Part shown: positions 1 to 7,101 of the stretch, one piece after another
Layout: each line of letters opens with the position of its first letter
How positions within the stretch are numbered: the stretch's first letter is position 1
Assembly: GCA_022565745.1 (NCBI GenBank)
Contig: JAIUMB010000066.1
Location: 1-12,400 of the forward strand
Length of the DNA: 12,400 nt
Reading direction: 5' to 3'
Origin: Cryomorphaceae bacterium
GTDB taxonomy: Bacteria; Bacteroidota; Bacteroidia; Flavobacteriales; Schleiferiaceae
Position numbers and translations under genes: made by a program
Notes under the pieces: model-generated
What the model was told of the DNA's origin: nothing
Seen by the model: only the letters and a program-made list of their open reading frames with translations
Database searches by the model: none

Positions 1-126
1 CATTCCAACAAAAAACACTGGAATACGGTGTACACCCAACGTGTTCCTCAGAAAGAACTAAAAGCCTGGATTGATCATTCTTATGATTTGGTTTTTGCCA
101 AATTGCCGAAGAGGTTAAGACGATGA
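1..126 (+). CDS. MmcQ/YjbR-family protein, C-terminal fragment
   Basis: This is the last 41 codons of a gene that begins before the window; frame 1 is open from base 1 to TGA at 124-126. The residues KKHWNTVY, then ELKAWIDHSYDLV and AKLPK near the end, match the conserved C-terminus of the MmcQ/YjbR (DUF419) family, whose members have a CyaY-like fold and are often called DNA-binding proteins; their cellular role is poorly defined. Family proteins are usually about 115-120 residues, so roughly the last third is seen. The stop codon lies inside the first copy of the downstream direct repeat (119-187), so the repeat may have set or altered the last few codons. Family assignment is by recognition of the conserved C-terminal motif. 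Confidence 0.8.
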   Translation, partial: HSNKKHWNTVYTQRVPQKELKAWIDHSYDLVFAKLPKRLRR

Positions 127-279
127 CCCACGAATGTATAGGCAGTAGACGTATCAGTATGTTAACGGCTTAGTTGAAGTCAATGTCTTTTTGACGATGA
201 CGATGACGATGACGAAGACCCACGAATGTATAGGCAGTAGACGTTTCAGTATGTTAACGGCTTAGTTGAAGTCAATGTC
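119..279. repeat. Imperfect 69-bp direct repeat (119-187 and 211-279)
   Basis: Bases 119-187 recur at 211-279 with an offset of 92 and only two mismatches (124 T versus 216 A; 153 A versus 245 T). The unit contains CCCACGAATGTATAGGCAGT and TATGTTAACGGCTTAG and ends in GAAGTCAATGTC. The copies are separated by TTTTT and a run of GACGAT triplet pairs. Copy 1 covers the stop codon of the upstream gene. No open frame of useful length exists here. It looks like a lineage-specific intergenic repeat or a local duplication. Confidence 0.9.
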
Positions 280-343
280 ATAGTCAATGTCAATGTCTTT
301 TTGACGATGACAATGACTTCAGTGAATGGTTAACGTACTGATA
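244..343. repeat. Long imperfect inverted repeat / hairpin element
   Basis: The second direct-repeat copy is the left half of a large imperfect palindrome. The outer arm 244-258 (TTTCAGTATGTTAAC) pairs with 329-343 (GTTAACGTACTGATA) at 13 of 15 positions. The inner arm 268-285 pairs with 303-320 (GACGATGACAATGACTTC) at 16 of 18 positions, with a loop of AATGTC-like units ending in TTTTT. It could act as a transcription terminator for the upstream gene, a non-autonomous (MITE-like) element, or a structured RNA. Pairing is visible directly; the role is inferred. The rest of the non-coding stretch (344-396) shows nothing recognisable. Confidence 0.75.
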
Positions 344-396
344 GTGTTAGTAGATTATACAAGCAAACCCATACAAATGCGAATGAATATATATAT

Positions 397-404
397 TATC
401 TTCG
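397..404 (+). promoter_or_regulatory. Possible -7 promoter element before DUF3817 gene
   Basis: TATCTTCG differs by one base from the Bacteroidota consensus TAnnTTTG, in an AT-rich context (TATATATATTATC). If used, transcription would begin close to the start of the AGTCTT array, placing the array in the 5' leader of the gene at 483. No clear -33 TTG box is visible at the usual distance, so this is tentative. Confidence 0.3.
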
Positions 405-407
405 CGC

Positions 408-466
408 AGTCTTAGTCTTAGTCTTAGTCTTAGTCTTAGTCTTAGTCTTAGTCTTAGTCTTAGTCT
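408..466. repeat. AGTCTT hexanucleotide tandem array
   Basis: Perfect tandem hexamers AGTCTT run for 59 bases: nine full copies plus AGTCT. The array ends 16 bp before the ATG of the DUF3817 gene. Arrays of this kind change length by slipped-strand mispairing. Here the array is outside the coding frame, so a length change would alter leader length or promoter spacing rather than the protein. Confidence 0.97.
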
Positions 467-482
467 AAATTAAACAAAACAC

Positions 483-803
483 ATGACTTTTTTGAATCGA
501 TATATCCCCCCATTTAAAATCTTTGATGCCTTTAGTGCCTTTCGGGTGATTGCTTTTTTTGAAGGCAGTTCCTATTTGCTACTGTTATTTACCATGCTGC
601 TGAAATACCGATTTAACATGCCTGAACCCAATATGGTGGTCGGCATGGCGCATGGTGTGTTGTTTATTGCCTACGTGATATTACTGCTCTTTGCAGCCCG
701 ACAATTGCGATGGAAATTGGGTAAAATGGCCTTTGCCTTTGTGTTGTCATTGGTGCCTTTTGGCACATTTTACGGCGAAGGACATGTGTGGAATGAAGAA
801 TGA
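483..803 (+). CDS. DUF3817 small integral membrane protein
   Basis: A 106-residue protein with three predicted membrane segments (about residues 17-40, 52-71 and 81-97). Family hallmarks are the EGSSYLLLL motif (27-35), LKY (40-42), the glycine-histidine motif GMAHGVLF (54-61) before segment 2, and VPFGTF (91-96) in segment 3. These are the conserved blocks of DUF3817, a family of small bacterial membrane proteins of unknown function that includes Bacillus YdzA-like proteins. Length fits the family. The ATG follows AT-rich sequence without a Shine-Dalgarno, which is normal in Bacteroidota. It stands alone on the plus strand, is convergent with the envelope cluster to its right (59-bp gap, no obvious terminator hairpin), and is preceded by the hexamer array. 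Confidence 0.85.
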   Translation: MTFLNRYIPPFKIFDAFSAFRVIAFFEGSSYLLLLFTMLLKYRFNMPEPNMVVGMAHGVLFIAYVILLLFAARQLRWKLGKMAFAFVLSLVPFGTFYGEGHVWNEE

Positions 804-862
804 CGGTTCTGAAATGGCGGTTTGATTACTCTACGGTCATCACAAAATTTATAAGCAACTTA

Positions 863-1660
863 TCAGCGGTAACTGTTAAGTCGACTAAACAAGTCGATAT
901 AGAGATAAAACATCGGTCCTCGCAACACATCGACCATATAATAATTGCTGCGGGGAACATATTGGTGTAAATAGCCCAACTCCACCCGAGCCCAGTCCCA
1001 AAAGCGATAACCCAATCCGGCGTAATTGCGACTTTGCGTCAAGTGATTGGTGCCGGCAAAGTCACCGCCAAATTCTACATGAACTTCCGAATAAATATTG
1101 ATGTATAATGTTTTGTTTACATAAAAGTAATCGTGATTCAAGGGAATACGGGATCTTATTCGATACCTTACTCTAAAGTTTTGATGAATTTCCGGATTGT
1201 CTATGCCCCGCCAACGCGATTCCATACGAATGCGATGCGTAAAGTTGAATCGGCCATAATAGGCGTTGTTATTAATCTGCAAGGTTGATCGTAGTTCGCG
1301 CTCTGTATTGGCAGGAAAATCATCTTCTACAGTAAGTCTGCTTACTGTGTTCGCTAAACCTAAAGGCGATATACTCACACGTGTAAGTTTGGCAAACTGA
1401 TACCCCACCCAGGGTCTAAAGCTCACGCGAAGAGGGTTTTCGTATATGTTTTGCTCACCCGGGTCGCTCTGTCTACGGTACACCACATCCATGTCCCAGT
1501 TCCATTTTGAACCTTCATAAAAGAAGTCTGAAAAATTCCATTTTGTGTATAAAACTTGGTTTTCATTAATCTCACTTTCTCCCTCTTCAAACTGCGCATT
1601 TAACTGATTACACAGAACATGTAAAAGAGTCAAAAAAAGCAATTTAATGTTTTGTCTCAA
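863..1660 (-). CDS. DUF2490 outer-membrane protein, copy 2 (TTG start)
   Basis: A 265-residue exported protein, last gene of the minus-strand envelope cluster. Residues 1-23 form a signal peptide ending NAQ. The mature part has the alternating aromatic/charged pattern of a beta-barrel: VVYRRQS (59-65), NPLRVSFRPW (75-84), YGRFNFTHR (135-143), ESRWRGIDN (147-155), YSEVHVEFG (190-198) and GYRFWDWARVELGYLHQY (217-234). This is the DUF2490 pattern, known from Bacteroidota outer membranes without an assigned function. It is a close paralogue of the gene just upstream. The start is TTG: no ATG or GTG lies in frame between the upstream in-frame stop (1691-1693) and this codon, and the signal peptide begins right after it. 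It starts 7 bp after the stop of its paralogue, suggesting co-transcription. Confidence 0.85.
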   Translation of the reverse strand: MRQNIKLLFLTLLHVLCNQLNAQFEEGESEINENQVLYTKWNFSDFFYEGSKWNWDMDVVYRRQSDPGEQNIYENPLRVSFRPWVGYQFAKLTRVSISPLGLANTVSRLTVEDDFPANTERELRSTLQINNNAYYGRFNFTHRIRMESRWRGIDNPEIHQNFRVRYRIRSRIPLNHDYFYVNKTLYINIYSEVHVEFGGDFAGTNHLTQSRNYAGLGYRFWDWARVELGYLHQYVPRSNYYMVDVLRGPMFYLYIDLFSRLNSYR

Positions 1661-1667
1661 AACGTTT

Positions 1668-2504
1668 TTATCTTCTATATTCGGTTCTGCTCAAGATATC
1701 CATAAACAAATAAAACATAGGCCCTCTACTTAGGTCAATTTGAACATTGTTACCTCTTGTGTTATATTGGTGTAAATATCCCAATTCTATCCGCGCCCAA
1801 TCCCAAAAACGATAACCTATTCCAATAAAATTTCTATTTTGACTAAAATAATTTGTGCCGTAATCATTACCAAATTCCACATGAATTTCTGAGTACTGGC
1901 TAATATACCATGTCTTATTTGTATAAAAATAATCTGTGTTTAACGGGATTCTGGTCCTCATTCTATAACGAAAACGGTAGTTGTGTGCAGCTCTGTTAAG
2001 AGAAGAACCCTCACTTGTCCAATTTGAATTATCTATTCCCCGCCATCGAGACTCAAACCTCAATCTATGTGTAAAATTAAATCTACCATAAAAAGCATAA
2101 TTGTTTATTTGAAGCGTTGTTCTTAATTCTCTCTCAAGTGGGTTGTTTAAAGCGCCTTCGAGTGGATACCGTGGAGTAGAATTAAACATACCAATCGGAT
2201 TAAAGCTCAGCCTGGTCAACTTTGTGAACTGATACGCGATCCAAGGCCTAACACTCATTCTTAGTGGGTTTGACCAAAAATCAGTTTGACCTAATTCACT
2301 TTGTCGACGATACACAACATCAAGCTCCCAAACCCATTTAGTCGAATCATTAAAAAAGTCTGCAATTGTATATTTGGTATACATGATGCGATTATCTAAA
2401 AACTCTCTTTCTTGTGCACTGATGTTTTCTGATAACACAAACACCATTGTAACTATAAAAAAGTATTTTAACGCACTTGAATTCACTTTATGTGTTAAAT
2501 TCAT
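1668..2504 (-). CDS. DUF2490 outer-membrane protein, copy 1
   Basis: A 278-residue exported protein; the signal peptide (about residues 1-30) ends SAQ. It shares long blocks with the following gene: VVYRRQS, NPLR.S.RPW..YQF.KLTR, LQINN.A.YGRFNFTHR, ESRWRGIDN, RIPLN.DYFY.NKT, YSE.HVEFG and GYRFWDWAR.ELGYLHQY, ending RGPMFYL. By eye about 60% of residues are identical. It has a short insert relative to its partner after SRWRGIDN (NWTSEGSSLNRAAH). DUF2490 proteins are predicted 10-12 strand outer-membrane barrels of unknown role. The ATG is 2 bp beyond the stop of the upstream 696-residue protein, so translation is probably coupled. The coding DNA is clearly more A+T-rich than its duplicate, which argues against a very recent duplication. 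Confidence 0.87.
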   Translation of the reverse strand: MNLTHKVNSSALKYFFIVTMVFVLSENISAQEREFLDNRIMYTKYTIADFFNDSTKWVWELDVVYRRQSELGQTDFWSNPLRMSVRPWIAYQFTKLTRLSFNPIGMFNSTPRYPLEGALNNPLERELRTTLQINNYAFYGRFNFTHRLRFESRWRGIDNSNWTSEGSSLNRAAHNYRFRYRMRTRIPLNTDYFYTNKTWYISQYSEIHVEFGNDYGTNYFSQNRNFIGIGYRFWDWARIELGYLHQYNTRGNNVQIDLSRGPMFYLFMDILSRTEYRR

Positions 2505-2506
2505 AA

Positions 2507-4597
2507 TTATAATCCTAATAATCGTTTAATTCTAGCAGGCACATTCTCTCTTCTCAATCTTCTATCAAGCCTTCTTACATCTTGATTATCTTCGGGGTAA
2601 TCAACCAATTCATTAAGTCGCTTTCTAAGCGCCACAATCTCTTCGACCTTTATTCGAATATCACCTCCGGAACGATACAATTTTAACTCATCTACCAAAT
2701 GAGGTAACAAAACTTTTACCCCTTTTGAGTATATGTTTGTCAATATCTTGGATTCCATCTTTCTTTCAAAAAAGGGGTTTTCCGTATAAATCGTAAAATT
2801 TGAATCAAGTTGCTCCGGCATCAAATCAATTTCTGAAAGCACAGGGAATACGTCAATTAAAGCATTCATCATGTCTAAAAGTTGCTTTCCTATTTTCAAT
2901 TTTTCTTCAAAATCCTCTTCGCCGGAATACTTGGTCAATAGCTCGTCTTTTTTGTTATCAACAAAGCGCTCGTAAAGTGCTAGTTGAAGCGGACTGGCTT
3001 GTTTTGTTTTATCTTTTGTAAATAACATTTCTACATCCATGGGGTCTATTATGGTCTCGACTGTATCATTTAACGCTTCGACATTTCCGTATATAGACGA
3101 CAACTTCCTAAAAGTCTTTATAAGTGCCAAGTCCATTTCGTATATTTTCTGTTCTTTTTGGCGTTCAACAATTACGCCTTCCACGTTCTTCAATTTATCG
3201 TTGAGCTGATCATCTAAATCTCTTAAAAACTTGTAGATATTATCCACCAAATCGTCTGGCGAGTCCACATAATAATCTGACTGGAAAACGAGTATTTTCT
3301 TTTTACCGTCGACAGTGTACTCTAATGTATCCGCCTCATTTAATCCCGGCACGCCTTTACTGTAGTAGCTATCTCTATATGTAAACTGAAATTCTCCCTC
3401 ATTGATTTTTTTAATAACTTCTTTACTTCTTTCAACCTTGTCTTGTGCCAAACGAACGAATGCATAACCCTTTGCCAGGAGTGTATCGGTTCTTCGGTTG
3501 ATGTCAAAAGTGGGGTTATCGAGTAAGGTATCCACATGCTTCGACATGTTGTCGAGCAGTGGCTTCATAACATCGATGATGGAGTCTTCATTTTCCGGAT
3601 AAACATATTCAAAGCGTCTGGTAAAATTGATGGTAGGAGGAGTAGGGTCAGCGACGGCACCAATCACCGATTTCTTCGCATCAAACACTTTTAATACCTC
3701 CTCAAGAAATGCGTTGCCATCTTCTTGTGAACGGCGTCTTATATCATTGCGGCGATAGCCGTTGTCGAACAACACACCGAATCCCTTTTCACCCAGTTTA
3801 AAATTTAAGCTCTCTGTTTTTGAAAGCAATCCAACCAATCGATCTTTTGCATCAATAAAAGACACGGAAGCAACCGTATCACTTTTGCCTTCATTGAATT
3901 CAATCTTTATAAGATCTGTGAGAATGCCATCTGAATAATTTCTCTCTTCTATAACGGTGATACTGTCTCTGGTATAACGCATTTTCCAAAGGCCATCCAT
4001 AAATCCATTATCACTAAACTTACCAGTGATGGTGAGCGGCTCACCATTTACTTTCATATCATAGCTGAAGTTACCTGAAGCTATGCCATCTACAAAATTT
4101 AGTCTTGAATTAACCGAACTCCCTTGTGGTTTATTATCCACCACTTGCACGCGTTTGGTTTGCCATACCCCATTTGCTTTACCGTTTACATAAGATCCGG
4201 AAATCTTTAGTTGCATTCCGTTTAAAGTTGACTCAAGATTGAGGTTTCTAATTCTATTTAGAGTTACAGTGTAATAACTTTGCTCATACTCCCAATTACC
4301 TCTCTTCACACCTCTTCGAAAGTTCCCTTGAATCGAAACTTTTTTTACGTTAAGAACATTCTCCTCTTGATATAGGTCTGATAAAAACTTAAACTCGCCT
4401 TGAAGTTGAACAGAGTCTTCTGAAATTTGATAAAAAGCATATGTTGCGTTTCCTTTTACTGTATCCATCACAGTAAATTCACCGTTGTAGAATTGCAATT
4501 GCTGTGCATTAATCACCTGAACCGAAGCAAAAATGCATAGCAACAACAGCCACTTGCCTTTTAATTTACCGTAAATTGTTGTGTTGAACTGAATCAT
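2507..4597 (-). CDS. Exported MORN-variant repeat protein with long helical C-terminal region
   Basis: A 696-residue secreted or periplasmic protein. The signal peptide (1-31) has a basic start, WLLLLCIFASV and INAQ at the cleavage site. Residues about 85-235 hold degenerate MORN-variant repeats of the form GxFxxGxxxGxW: IQGNFRRGVKRGNWEY (89-104), ISGSYVNGKANGVWQT (132-147), LNFVDGIASGNFSY (166-179) and ITGKFSDNGFMDGLWKMRY (189-207). From about 290 to the end it is charged and mostly helical, ending in a very basic tail (RRLDRRLRRENVPARIKRLL). No enzyme motif was recognised. I prefer the ATG at 4597, which follows an AAAAAAAT run; a GTG at 4621 would add eight polar residues before the signal peptide. 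It is followed after 2 bp by the DUF2490 pair, so it may be a soluble partner of those barrels. The function is unknown. Confidence 0.75.
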   Translation of the reverse strand: MIQFNTTIYGKLKGKWLLLLCIFASVQVINAQQLQFYNGEFTVMDTVKGNATYAFYQISEDSVQLQGEFKFLSDLYQEENVLNVKKVSIQGNFRRGVKRGNWEYEQSYYTVTLNRIRNLNLESTLNGMQLKISGSYVNGKANGVWQTKRVQVVDNKPQGSSVNSRLNFVDGIASGNFSYDMKVNGEPLTITGKFSDNGFMDGLWKMRYTRDSITVIEERNYSDGILTDLIKIEFNEGKSDTVASVSFIDAKDRLVGLLSKTESLNFKLGEKGFGVLFDNGYRRNDIRRRSQEDGNAFLEEVLKVFDAKKSVIGAVADPTPPTINFTRRFEYVYPENEDSIIDVMKPLLDNMSKHVDTLLDNPTFDINRRTDTLLAKGYAFVRLAQDKVERSKEVIKKINEGEFQFTYRDSYYSKGVPGLNEADTLEYTVDGKKKILVFQSDYYVDSPDDLVDNIYKFLRDLDDQLNDKLKNVEGVIVERQKEQKIYEMDLALIKTFRKLSSIYGNVEALNDTVETIIDPMDVEMLFTKDKTKQASPLQLALYERFVDNKKDELLTKYSGEEDFEEKLKIGKQLLDMMNALIDVFPVLSEIDLMPEQLDSNFTIYTENPFFERKMESKILTNIYSKGVKVLLPHLVDELKLYRSGGDIRIKVEEIVALRKRLNELVDYPEDNQDVRRLDRRLRRENVPARIKRLLGL

Positions 4598-4641
4598 ATT
4601 TTTTTGTTTGGTGGTTAACACCTATTCCTACGTCAGGTAGA

Positions 4642-4678
4642 ATACATGCAATGTATACAAGATAGCTTTGTACTATCT
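4642..4678. promoter_or_regulatory. Two adjacent inverted repeats in intergenic gap
   Basis: The 94-bp gap between two minus-strand genes holds two perfect dyads: ATACAT-GCA-ATGTAT (4642-4656) and AGATAG-N7-CTATCT (4660-4678). Neither is followed by a T-run on the minus strand, so a classic terminator is unlikely. They could be operator half-sites or leader hairpins for the 696-residue protein gene. No convincing TAnnTTTG box was found in the gap. Confidence 0.4.
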
Positions 4679-4691
4679 CCTCGGTGTTGCA

Positions 4692-5489
4692 TTAAAATTT
4701 TCTCAATGGCCTGAAAAGCAAATATCCAAATTCTATACTGAATGTTTGCATCATACCCATATCACCTACACCTGTCTCTGGGTGCAAAGAGTTAAATCGT
4801 TTCATCATTCCCAAATACCCTCTTAACCTTAGATAGTAATTTGACCTCTCCCAACTTAACCCAAATGAAAACCCAAAATCAAAAGGTGTGAGATCGTCTA
4901 ACTCATACCTAAAAACATCTTCAATATCACCATATTCGTTGTTTGCACGACCACCGGTGTAAATTGATATTTGTGTTCCTAAAAATATTCGCCAATCAAA
5001 ATCACGAAGTACAGGCAATTCATAGGCAACAAGTATGGGAATATTGATTTGACTCAGGGTAAAGTTGATGTCGTGCTTTTCATGACTAAATCCAACTTGT
5101 CCAAAATTAATACCACTGACCAAAAATGCGCGTTCAAGAATGGGGTAATAGCCTTCCAAACCCAGACTCCAACCACTACGTATACCTAATTCCCTGTAGT
5201 GGTTACTAAAGTGTAAGCTCGACTGATTTAATCCACCAACAATCATCAAATCATCATAAAAATAAGGGAGATTGTCGAGCTTGTGTTTTTCAATAAATCG
5301 ATCAACAAACGTTTCTTTCTTGATGGTGTCCTCATCGGCATACAACACTTCGCTGTATGAGTGGCTATGGTGATTGATAGACTGATCGTTTAACCGCAGC
5401 TGAGCAATGAGTGTTGTTTGTGTCATTTGCATCATTAAAAACAGTGCAAAAACACTTCTAAGAAATTTGATTTTGTATTTTAAAATCAT
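4692..5489 (-). CDS. Outer-membrane beta-barrel protein (PorT-like/OMP_b-brl type)
   Basis: A 265-residue protein with a signal peptide (1-30, ending LIAQ), a polar stretch (about 31-78, containing NHHSHSYSE), then a compact barrel-like region from about 80 to the end. The strands alternate aromatic and polar residues: MIVGGLNQSSLHF, SGWSLGLEGYYPI, FLVSGINFGQVGF, INIPILVAYELP (148-159), WRIFLGTQISIYTGG (166-180), FDFGFSFGLSWE and YLRLRGYLGMMKRF, with a last strand ending FGYLLF (254-259). The central motif of IPILVAYELP followed by a FLGTQ strand is typical of the small Bacteroidota outer-membrane barrels (PorT-like or OMP_b-brl_2 families). Which subfamily cannot be settled by eye. It starts with ATG 26 bp after the frameshifted MORN gene and precedes the MORN-variant gene by 94 bp. 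Confidence 0.78.
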   Translation of the reverse strand: MILKYKIKFLRSVFALFLMMQMTQTTLIAQLRLNDQSINHHSHSYSEVLYADEDTIKKETFVDRFIEKHKLDNLPYFYDDLMIVGGLNQSSLHFSNHYRELGIRSGWSLGLEGYYPILERAFLVSGINFGQVGFSHEKHDINFTLSQINIPILVAYELPVLRDFDWRIFLGTQISIYTGGRANNEYGDIEDVFRYELDDLTPFDFGFSFGLSWERSNYYLRLRGYLGMMKRFNSLHPETGVGDMGMMQTFSIEFGYLLFRPLRKF

Positions 5490-5515
5490 TGAGTTGATTA
5501 CATTACTACTTTTGA

Positions 5516-5901
5516 TTACAATGGCTTATCATTTCTCCACATGCCCTTTATTTTCACATTACCATCTGGATCAAAGAGGGTTCCCTCACCGTTTCTTTTG
5601 TTGTTCTTGAATGTACCTTCATATCTCTCGCCACTTTTCCAATAGTAGATGCCTTCGCCTTCAATTTCTCCTTCATGAAACTCCCCAACATATCTATCCC
5701 CTTCAAACCACTCATAAGAACCTTCTCCGTGTCGAAGATTGTCTTTCCACTCCCCGCGATAAATGTTGCCATTGCTCCAGATACCCACCCCATTTCCATT
5801 TTATTTAAAGTAAATGGACCTTGATATGTTTCTCTTGATTGGGCATTGACAATACCACCCAGAATGAGTAAAAAAAATAAAGCCCAAATGGATTTCCTCA
5901 T
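5516..5901 (-). pseudogene. Exported MORN-repeat protein, broken by a one-base frameshift
   Basis: The first frame, from ATG at 5901, encodes a signal peptide (MRKSIWALFFLLILGGIVNA, then Q) and about 15 more residues (to LNKME). The second frame, ending at TAA 5516-5518, encodes four MORN repeats: NIYRGEWKDNLRHGEG, DRYVGEFHEGEIEGEG, ERYEGTFKNNKRNGEG and a short last one ending MWRNDKPL. Each half makes sense only in its own frame, and the first frame continues as nonsense to 5554. The shift lies between 5783 and 5803, where the minus strand has GGAAATGGGGTGGG. One extra A there would give MENGVGIWSNGN, a natural MORN start. So one base is missing: a real mutation, a sequencing or assembly error, or less likely programmed slippage. 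A separate 90-residue protein from GTG at 5788 is possible but would lack an export signal. Repaired length would be about 128 residues. Confidence 0.75.
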
Positions 5902-5942
5902 ATTATTTTCTGAGTATTTAGAAGTATCCGTAAAATAAATGG

Positions 5943-5969
5943 CAAATCTACAAAAAAAATAGCATACAA
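5943..5969 (-). promoter_or_regulatory. Candidate Bacteroidota promoter for the envelope cluster
   Basis: On the minus strand TTG (5969-5967), 16 bp, then TAGATTTG (5950-5943). The -7 element is an exact TAnnTTTG match and the spacer is slightly shorter than the usual 17-23. It lies 42 bp before the ATG of the broken MORN gene, within the 102-bp gap after the glycosyltransferase gene. Confidence 0.5.
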
Positions 5970-6003
5970 GCGCTGTCTCAAATCATTAAAGAAATGCCAA
6001 CCA

Positions 6004-7089
6004 TCAAACCCCATAAACCGCACGCCACTGCACTGCCAAATATTCAGGCGTAAACATCTCGCGGCGTGATCGCGCAATCTCCGCCATTTGCGCCCGCAGC
6101 GTTGCGTCGTTGGCAAGTCTTTGGTAGGCTTCGGTCATGGCGTCTACGTCGAGGGGATTGACGTAAATTGCGGCGTCGCCGGAAACTTCGCGCAAACAGG
6201 GTGAATTCCCGGCCAAAACCGGTACGCCACTAAACATGGCCTCCACCATGGGTATTCCAAATCCTTCAGACTGTGAAGGGTAACATACAAAGTGTGCATT
6301 GCGCATAACCTCCGCCAGTCCAGACATATCCGGCTGAATGTAAACCACCTTTCCCTGGCGTTCCAGCGCTTCAAACCGTTCGCCTATTTGTTTGAAATAT
6401 GCCGTTTTCCGTCCCACCACCACCAATGGCAAGTCGCTTACCGCCACCGCTTCGAGCAATTCCTTTAGGTGTTTGCGCTCTTCAATGGTGCCCACGTACA
6501 GCGCATAGGCTTCCGGAAGGCTGCCTACATTGATTGATGAAACAATGCGAAAGGCTGGGTGACAGCTTTGGTAAATCACCCGAATTTTATCCGTCTTCAC
6601 CTGGTAAAATCGCACCAAATCGTCGGCTGTTTCTTGCGAAATCGCCACAATCACATCGGCAACGGCAACGGCGTGTTGGACTTTTCTCCTATGAATGATG
6701 CGATCCGCACGCTTGTACCAGCGGGGAAATTTTTCAAAAATCAAGTCGTGAATGGTTACCACTTTTTTGCCGTTCCAGCGACCAATACCCGACGGCAAAG
6801 AAGCCGACATACCGTGAAATACGTCAACGTCCCGGCGGCGCAGTTCGGAAAGCATTCCAAAACTGCGCCACCAAGACGGTGAGATCTTGCCAAAGCCCCT
6901 CTGCGGCATCACCACTTCGGTGCGCTCCCAGTCGGAAGCAAAATTGGCGTAATCCGCTTTTTTGGTAGGGGTAAACAAACACAAAGGCACTTCGGGAAAG
7001 TGACTGTGGCACAGCCGCAGATGGTCGCGACTGTAGTTGCCCAGTCCCGAATGGTTGTTGAAAGCGCGCTTTGCGTCGAACCCAATCAT
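6004..7089 (-). CDS. GT4-family glycosyltransferase
   Basis: A 361-residue cytoplasmic glycosyltransferase of the GT-B fold, family GT4, which transfers a sugar from a nucleotide-sugar donor to an acceptor glycan or lipid. The N-terminal acceptor half begins MIGFDAKRAF with the glycine motif GLGNYSR (15-21) and has FHGMSASLP (91-99) and TIHDLIFEKFP (112-122). The C-terminal donor half has YVGTIEERKH (198-207), LVVVG (222-226) and the GT4 E-x7-E signature in SEGFGIPMVEAM, with E275 and E283, followed by GVPVLAGNSPCLREVSGDAA (288-307). It resembles mannosyltransferases of polysaccharide synthesis, but the sugar cannot be told from sequence. It starts with ATG 12 bp after dapD, so it is likely co-transcribed, although the two functions are unrelated. 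Its DNA is visibly more GC-rich than the cluster downstream. Confidence 0.92.
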   Translation of the reverse strand: MIGFDAKRAFNNHSGLGNYSRDHLRLCHSHFPEVPLCLFTPTKKADYANFASDWERTEVVMPQRGFGKISPSWWRSFGMLSELRRRDVDVFHGMSASLPSGIGRWNGKKVVTIHDLIFEKFPRWYKRADRIIHRRKVQHAVAVADVIVAISQETADDLVRFYQVKTDKIRVIYQSCHPAFRIVSSINVGSLPEAYALYVGTIEERKHLKELLEAVAVSDLPLVVVGRKTAYFKQIGERFEALERQGKVVYIQPDMSGLAEVMRNAHFVCYPSQSEGFGIPMVEAMFSGVPVLAGNSPCLREVSGDAAIYVNPLDVDAMTEAYQRLANDATLRAQMAEIARSRREMFTPEYLAVQWRAVYGV

Positions 7090-7101
7090 AATCGAATGCC
7101 C

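Noticed and set aside
408..466. Regular repeat that might suggest a CRISPR array
   Set aside because: It is a contiguous six-base tandem array with no spacers and no cas genes nearby.
2800..3021. 73-codon plus-strand frame
   Set aside because: It is antisense to the MORN-variant gene and shows no recognisable domain.
5951..6003. Possible terminator after the glycosyltransferase gene (T-run at 5952-5959 on the minus strand)
   Set aside because: The only preceding dyad is about 4 bp long, so a terminator is not supported.
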